Source of the DNA: Chlamydomonas sphaeroides
Lineage: Eukaryota; Chlorophyta; Chlorophyceae; Chlamydomonadales; Chlamydomonadaceae
Direction: 5' to 3'
Length of the DNA: 10,455 nt
Assembly: GCA_001662425.1 (NCBI GenBank)
Contig: BDDC01000751.1
Coordinates: 31,841 to 42,295, forward strand
Made by a program: the position numbers and the translations under genes. Each line of letters starts with the position of its first letter. Positions within the stretch are counted from its first letter, which is position 1. Shown here piece by piece: positions 6,937 to 10,455 of the stretch. Under the pieces are notes generated by a model, which made no database searches, had not been told where the DNA came from, and saw nothing but the letters and a program-made list of their open reading frames with translations.

Positions 6937-8007
6937 CTAAGAGCAGGGGCCCTCCGCCGCTAGCGCCGCTCGCCGCTCACTGTCGGCGTTGAAGGCCTCG
7001 AGCGCTCCCATCATCGCCTCGCCGCCCGCAACCCGTGGCACGGCGCCCTCCGCCGCCCAGCCGCCGCTGACGGCAATCACTGGCGCCGCCGCCAGCGCGC
7101 GCGCGCCGCCTCCACCCGGGCGCTGAGCCACATCAACGCCCATCGCCACGTCGTACCCGAACCGCTCCTCAACCTCCCGCAGGCTCAGGCGCCCAGCGCC
7201 CTCCGCCTCGCGCGCCACGGACACCGCCTCGGCTGCTGCGGCCCGCGCCTCGAAATCCGCGCCCAAGGGCACGAGCACGATCTCGAGCCCCTCGGGTCCG
7301 GCGGCCGGCGGCTCGAGGGGCCCGCGTGGGTGCCAGCGCCCGAACCGTGCCACGAGTGCCTCCACGGCGGCGCCGTACTGGGGCCATGCCCGGGGATGGA
7401 CGAGCAGGGTCACGAACACGCGGTGCTCATCGGCCGCCGCTTGTCGCTGGCAGTCGTACATGTCCCAGCTGCCGCGCTGGTAGCGGTGCAGGTCCAGGGG
7501 CAGGAAGTCGGCAGCGGTTGCAAAGTCGTAGGGCTTGGGCAGAGGGGGCGTTGTGAAGGTGTTGCGGGAGCGGTGCAGGGCTTTGGCCCTGTGGGCGGCG
7601 GCTAGGAGCGAAAGCGGCGACCGAAAGTGGTCCGAGGAGGTGTGGGGCAAGAAGGATGGCTCCGGCCGCGGCGTGTAAGCGGCGGTCGGGAAATGGTCGT
7701 ACGCGCATTCGTAGTAGTACATGTCCTCAAACGGCGACGTGGGAGCAGCCACCGACGAGGCAATCGTGTCGGCGCGCGGAGTTGCAGCGGTTGAAGGTGA
7801 TGCGCAGCGGACGGCAGCATCTGTAGCGCGCCGAGAGCGGCTAACTGCCGGGCCCCGACATGTATTTCCAGTGGAATGCACGGCCCTGAAAGGTGCGCAT
7901 CGGGCTCGCCGAGTTGCCGTCGCGCGCAGAGCACGGTTGACGCTGAGCATCGCCTGTGCGAGGGGCCGGCGAATCGCGTCAGCGGGTCGCGCGGAACGCG
8001 TGTCCAT
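6937..8007 (-). CDS. Unknown protein, probably organelle-targeted, 356 residues
   Basis: A single uninterrupted minus-strand frame from ATG at 8007-8005 to TAG at 6939-6937. Third codon positions are strongly G/C, as expected for a real volvocine gene. Residues 1-90 are rich in Arg, Ala, Ser and Thr with few acidic residues, like an organelle presequence; a second in-frame ATG at codon 20 (7950-7948, MLSVNRALRATATRR) would give a more typical one. From about residue 92 the composition changes to a Tyr/His/Pro-rich stretch (FEDMYYYECAYDHFP; PYDFATAADFLPLDLHRYQ), then a mixed sequence HRVFVTLLVHPRAWPQY (195-211), then Ala/Glu-rich helices and a Gly/Ala-rich tail. I see no membrane segment and recognise no family. 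An out-of-frame upstream ATG at 8035 overlaps the start. It could lack a 5' exon. Existence fairly sure; function not assigned. Confidence 0.72.
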   Translation of the reverse strand: MDTRSARPADAIRRPLAQAMLSVNRALRATATRRARCAPFRAVHSTGNTCRGPAVSRSRRATDAAVRCASPSTAATPRADTIASSVAAPTSPFEDMYYYECAYDHFPTAAYTPRPEPSFLPHTSSDHFRSPLSLLAAAHRAKALHRSRNTFTTPPLPKPYDFATAADFLPLDLHRYQRGSWDMYDCQRQAAADEHRVFVTLLVHPRAWPQYGAAVEALVARFGRWHPRGPLEPPAAGPEGLEIVLVPLGADFEARAAAAEAVSVAREAEGAGRLSLREVEERFGYDVAMGVDVAQRPGGGGARALAAAPVIAVSGGWAAEGAVPRVAGGEAMMGALEAFNADSERRAALAAEGPCS

Positions 8008-8035
8008 TTGCAGAAGAGAACGACGCGCTTACCAT
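7979..8035 (-). promoter_or_regulatory. Overlapping upstream open frame
   Basis: ATG at 8035-8033 opens an 18-codon frame ending TGA at 7981-7979, running across the main ATG at 8007 in another register. Ribosomes that start at 8035 would pass 8007 and finish 29 bases before the in-frame ATG at 7950, where reinitiation would give the shorter presequence form. The ATG is also followed by GTAAGC, so it might end a small 5' exon instead. It matters only if transcription starts upstream of 8035. Confidence 0.35.
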
Positions 8036-8068
8036 AACAGCAGCGCGTGGACCAGGTGTTAGGCGAGG

Positions 8069-8073
8069 TTACA
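8069..8073 (-). terminator. TGTAA motif, possible 3' end of the small Ala-rich gene
   Basis: The plus-strand TTACA reads TGTAA on the minus strand and is the first one after the stop at 9137, implying a 3' UTR near 1.07 kb. It is only about 60 bases before the start of the next minus-strand gene, so the two would be packed head to tail. Adjacent GGTTACAA and two GGTACAA copies form a small direct repeat (8068-8092). Confidence 0.35.
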
Positions 8074-8093
8074 AGGTACAAAGTGGTACAACG

Positions 8094-9136
8094 GGAAGTT
8101 GGCTCGTGTTGGCTGCAATTCGTCAAGGACCGAGCTCCCAGTTGATATCAAGACGGTCGGAGGTAAGCCTGAATGTGCACTGGCGATGGTGAGGAAGCCG
8201 AGGCCCCACCCTCGTCAGAGAGGTGCCGGTACACCAAGTCGAAGAACCTTCGGGTACGTCGGACTGGGGCCTGCCGAGCGCACCCCATCAAAAAGTACGC
8301 CGCCGCCCCCGCCACTGCATGCTTGTGCCGCTTGTAACATGAGAGCTGCGCTCTCCGACTCAGGGTTTAGTACCGCTACACCAGGGGCCCCTGCGCACGC
8401 CTGCGACACACATCTACAACACCCGCATGCCGACAACATTCCGACGCAGGGTCATGCCGCGCCACACCATCCATGCCTGTAGCAGGCGATACGCCTACAC
8501 CAATAGGTATCTCCACATGCCCCACGGGTGCGCCGGGAGTGCATTTGTTGGACGTAGGCTATCCGCAAGCCCAGACGAGCCCAGTCAGGTCCAACCGTGT
8601 CCAACTTGGGGCCACCACCATATCAGCCCACTTGAGCAACTGGCCGCTGGTGCTTTCTCCTGGCATCCTGGCATCATTGGCATCAAAGTCTCCCGTCTAA
8701 AAGCCCACTCGAGCGACATCTGCAGCCAGCCCTCAACGCGAGTTTTGCTGCAAGCCTCTGCCGCCGACACGCCGCGCTCGCCAGGATCAGCACTTCCGGC
8801 GCCCTCCGGCGCTGCGCCCCGGATGCCGCGCCCTGGATGCCGCGCCCTGCACGCCACGCTGTCACCTGATACTGCCTCCGCCGCCCCAGCCCCCATCGCT
8901 CAATGTCCCTCCGCCTGCTGACCGCCGACTCAAGGCCAGCGGCGCGCACGCCCCGCCGAGCAGCCCCCTCCCGCGCCCCCCCAACGACCTGAGCCCACCG
9001 CACGCCTCGCCGCTCGCGCACCACCCTATCCCCGCTATCGCCCCCGGCACGTGCTCCGTGCCCTCGCCCCAACCCCACCGCGCTCCAAGCACCCCACCTA
9101 CCCCAAGCCGCCCTCGTCCCCCAGCGGACCCCCTAG
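8094..9136. other. No gene recognised; probable 3' UTR of the minus-strand gene at 9137
   Basis: Open frames on both strands (for example 8427-8921 plus and 8683-9078 minus) overlap each other and show no domain or consistent codon bias. Small repeats are visible: TGGCATC three times at 8661-8685, and a perfect 14-base tandem pair at 8821-8834 and 8835-8848. A plus-strand TGTAA at 8333-8337 has no identifiable partner gene. From about 8890 to 9136 the plus strand is very C-rich. Confidence 0.4.
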
Positions 9137-9430
9137 CTAGCTCTTGCCGCGGCTCACCACGGCCGCCGCCGCCGCCGAGCTCAGCCCCGCCACCGCCTTG
9201 CCCAGCCCCACCGCCTCCGCCGCCACGCCCGCCAGCGCGCCGCTGGCGCCGTTGCAGATGCGGTGCCACACGCTTGAGTCGAGCAGCGGCGAGGAGCCGG
9301 CGGCGCCGCCGGCAGAGTTGACGGAGGGGCCGGCGGCGGCGCCGTTGGCAGCGGCGGACGCAGCCATGGCGGTGCCGAGCGGCGACGCCAGCAGGGCCTC
9401 GGAGCGGGAGGACAGCGAGCACCAGTCCAT
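9137..9430 (-). CDS. Small Ala-rich protein, unknown function (97 residues or a last exon)
   Basis: From ATG at 9430-9428 to TAG at 9139-9137 the minus strand reads a 97-residue frame with strongly G/C-ending codons. It begins MDWCSLSSRSEALLASPLG, has an Ala/Gly/Ser linker, then SPLLDSSVWHRICNGASG and a small-residue helical stretch ending SRGKS. Just before the ATG the minus strand has a long C/T tract followed by CACCCCAG (AG at 9433-9432), a strong splice acceptor. The exon therefore starts at 9431 and follows an intron, either in the 5' UTR or after an unidentified coding exon. No family recognised. Downstream minus-strand TGTAA is at 8073-8069. Codon bias supports coding; start and completeness are uncertain. 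Confidence 0.5.
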   Translation of the reverse strand: MDWCSLSSRSEALLASPLGTAMAASAAANGAAAGPSVNSAGGAAGSSPLLDSSVWHRICNGASGALAGVAAEAVGLGKAVAGLSSAAAAAVVSRGKS

Positions 9431-9850
9431 GCTGGGGTGCGCGGGGGAAGGAAGGGGGAGGGGCGTGTCAGGGGCCCAAAACACACGTCGGGCCAACGTG
9501 ACGCGGCGCAAAGTGATGAGGCGCGTGCCGGGTAGGGGCGCGAGGGCAGCGCGACAGGGCCGCAGCGCGCGGGCACCCCCCAGGGCGGCGCATCCACACT
9601 ACTGCCGACGGCTCCGCGCTGCGCTTCAGCAGGGCCGCCGCAGCAGCTACCCCGCACCAGGGCCTCCGCCGACACGCGACCCCGCCTCTGGCCCCAGCCG
9701 ACGCCCAAGCCAGGGGCGGCAGCCAGCAGCAGGTGCGGCAACCAGCTAGCAGCGCAGCCAGCACGGCCGCAGCTCGTGGTGTCCGGTACCGCGGCCGCCC
9801 CGTCCGCCCTGCTGCCGCTGTCAGCCGTTGAGGCCGCGTCCTCGCCCCGA

Positions 9851-9895
9851 CCCTCCCGCCTTGCACCCTCCCGCCTCGCACCCTCCCGCCTCGCA
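9851..9895. repeat. 15-base tandem repeat, three copies
   Basis: Units 9851-9865, 9866-9880 and 9881-9895 read CCCTCCCGCC(T/T/T)(T/C/C)GCA; copies two and three are identical and the first differs at one base. The minus strand holds GTGCGAGG and GTGCAAGG, which resemble volvocine splice donors, so each unit could offer a donor for the intron ending at 9432. The array lies 20 bases from the TATA hairpin. Confidence 0.85.
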
Positions 9896-9915
9896 CCCAC
9901 ACCCACACAATCCGC

Positions 9916-9953
9916 TTATATAATACTACTGCTGGGGCAGTAGTATTATATAA
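9916..9953. promoter_or_regulatory. Perfect hairpin with TATATAA in both arms, possible bidirectional promoter
   Basis: Arms 9916-9932 and 9937-9953 are exact reverse complements (17 bp) around the 4-base loop TGGG. Each arm contains TATATAA near its outer end (9917-9923 and 9947-9953), and by symmetry both strands read the same TATA boxes. It is a sharply AT-rich island in GC-rich DNA. It sits between a minus-strand candidate gene (9430 leftwards) and a plus-strand candidate frame (10144 rightwards), where a shared promoter would be expected. Alternatives are a foldback transposon remnant or a transcribed hairpin. Structure certain; role inferred. Confidence 0.55.
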
Positions 9954-10143
9954 CACGAACAAACTCCTCGCCACTAAACCTCGCCTCCTAACGACGACCC
10001 TGCGACTTCTGGCGCCCGCGGCCTCGACCATCCTCGCGACAACACCACCTTCAAGCAGTTTACAGTAGCGATACCACCACCTACTAGATAGTGCGTGCAC
10101 CTAGCATGGGGGACGCGTGTCAGGCTTTACTGAGGCCGCCATC

Positions 10144-10455
10144 ATGGACGCTGCGAACGCTGGTGGCGCTCTTCCTGGCGGCCACAATCCTCGTGCTGCT
10201 GGAGGTGGAGGAGGACCTGTCGATCCCGTGGGTAGTAATGGCGGTGGCCCCGGCGAAAACCCAGCCGCGCCTCTCGGCGCGGATGGCGACGACGACCCAG
10301 GTGATATGCAACCTGCCACGCGCTCCGTCGGCGGCCCCCGGGAGTCAACCCGGGCCCCGCACCCGCCACGGCACGCACTCTGGCGTTGGCATTTCCCTGC
10401 GGCGGGGAACGCCCCCCGCCGCGGTGGGGCCTCGCCCGGCGGCACGCGGGGAACT
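10144..10455 (+). CDS. Start of a Gly-rich open frame, cut by the window end
   Basis: ATG at 10144-10146 in a good context (GCCATCATGG) opens a frame that stays open for 104 codons to the end of the window. It begins MDAANAGGALPGGHNPRAAG, continues Gly/Pro/Asp-rich (GADGDDDPGDM), then becomes Arg-rich. Codon use is less G/C-biased at third positions early on (GCT, GGT, CCT, CGT) than in the nearby genes, as is common for transposon proteins in these algae, and low-complexity Gly-rich starts occur in retrotransposon Gag proteins. No zinc knuckle or enzyme motif is reached. An overlapping frame from ATG 10106 is also open to the end and has a hydrophobic stretch (LVALFLAATILVLL), so the true frame is not settled. 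Confidence 0.33.
   Translation, partial: MDAANAGGALPGGHNPRAAGGGGGPVDPVGSNGGGPGENPAAPLGADGDDDPGDMQPATRSVGGPRESTRAPHPPRHALWRWHFPAAGNAPRRGGASPGGTRGT

Larger units (their letters stand above)
9432..10143. other. Intron and 5' region between divergent candidate genes
   Basis: On the minus strand this holds the proposed intron before the Ala-rich exon, and possibly its 5' exon. Overlapping minus-strand frames at 9181-9906 and 9468-10100 run through the pyrimidine tract and TATA hairpin with Arg-rich, repetitive translations, so I do not accept them. Listed separately: a 15-base tandem repeat (9851-9895) and the TATA hairpin (9916-9953). Confidence 0.4.

Noticed and set aside
9181..9906. 241-codon minus-strand frame with GARRE repeats
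   Set aside because: It overlaps the better-biased Ala-rich exon in another register, and its repeats come from the 15-base tandem array.
10009..10027. TGGCGCCCGCGG as a retroviral-type primer-binding site
   Set aside because: TGG plus a GC-rich run is expected by chance here; there is no LTR end or repeat beside it.

Overview
The window looks like nuclear DNA of a volvocine-type green alga (Chlamydomonas or a relative). It is GC-rich with GC-ending codons, has short introns with GTGAG-like donors and pyrimidine-plus-GCAG acceptors, TGTAA polyadenylation motifs, and many GC-rich chance open frames. The species cannot be named from the sequence alone. Layout, left to right: (1) 1-522, a non-coding start with a dense group of palindromes at 34-157. 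(2) Two tandem, same-strand copies of a seven-exon gene for a DUF924-family protein, coding 676-2448 and 3632-5505 (possibly from 3509). Exon lengths are identical in both (53, 91, 122, 73, 90, 93, 132 nt), splice phases match, and both give a 217-residue protein, about 93% identical by my count. (3) About 1.4 kb (5506-6936) without a recognisable gene. (4) A minus-strand single-exon gene of unknown function with an organelle-presequence-like N-terminus (8007-6937). (5) About 1.1 kb that is probably the 3' untranslated region of the next minus-strand gene. (6) A small Ala-rich minus-strand protein (9430-9137) preceded by a good splice acceptor. (7) A perfect 17-bp stem hairpin with a TATATAA in each arm (9916-9953). 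(8) The start of a plus-strand Gly-rich frame that runs off the window end (10144-10455). The DUF924 pair is the best-supported content. Read without splicing, copy 1 seems to carry a premature TGA, but that TGA lies inside intron 1: joining TG at 728 to G at 852 restores the family's YWFG motif. Both copies therefore look intact. They differ in regulation and 5' structure: copy 2 has a TATAAA box and an upstream in-frame ATG adding a basic, acid-free 41-residue leader, while copy 1 has no such ATG or TATA and has an in-frame TAG there. A 198-bp stretch covering the end of intron 3, exon 4 and the start of intron 4 is identical in both copies although the neighbouring introns differ, which suggests recent gene conversion. 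No defence system, CRISPR array, RNA gene or complete mobile element was seen. The two less certain right-hand genes would be divergent around the TATA hairpin, a possible bidirectional promoter.
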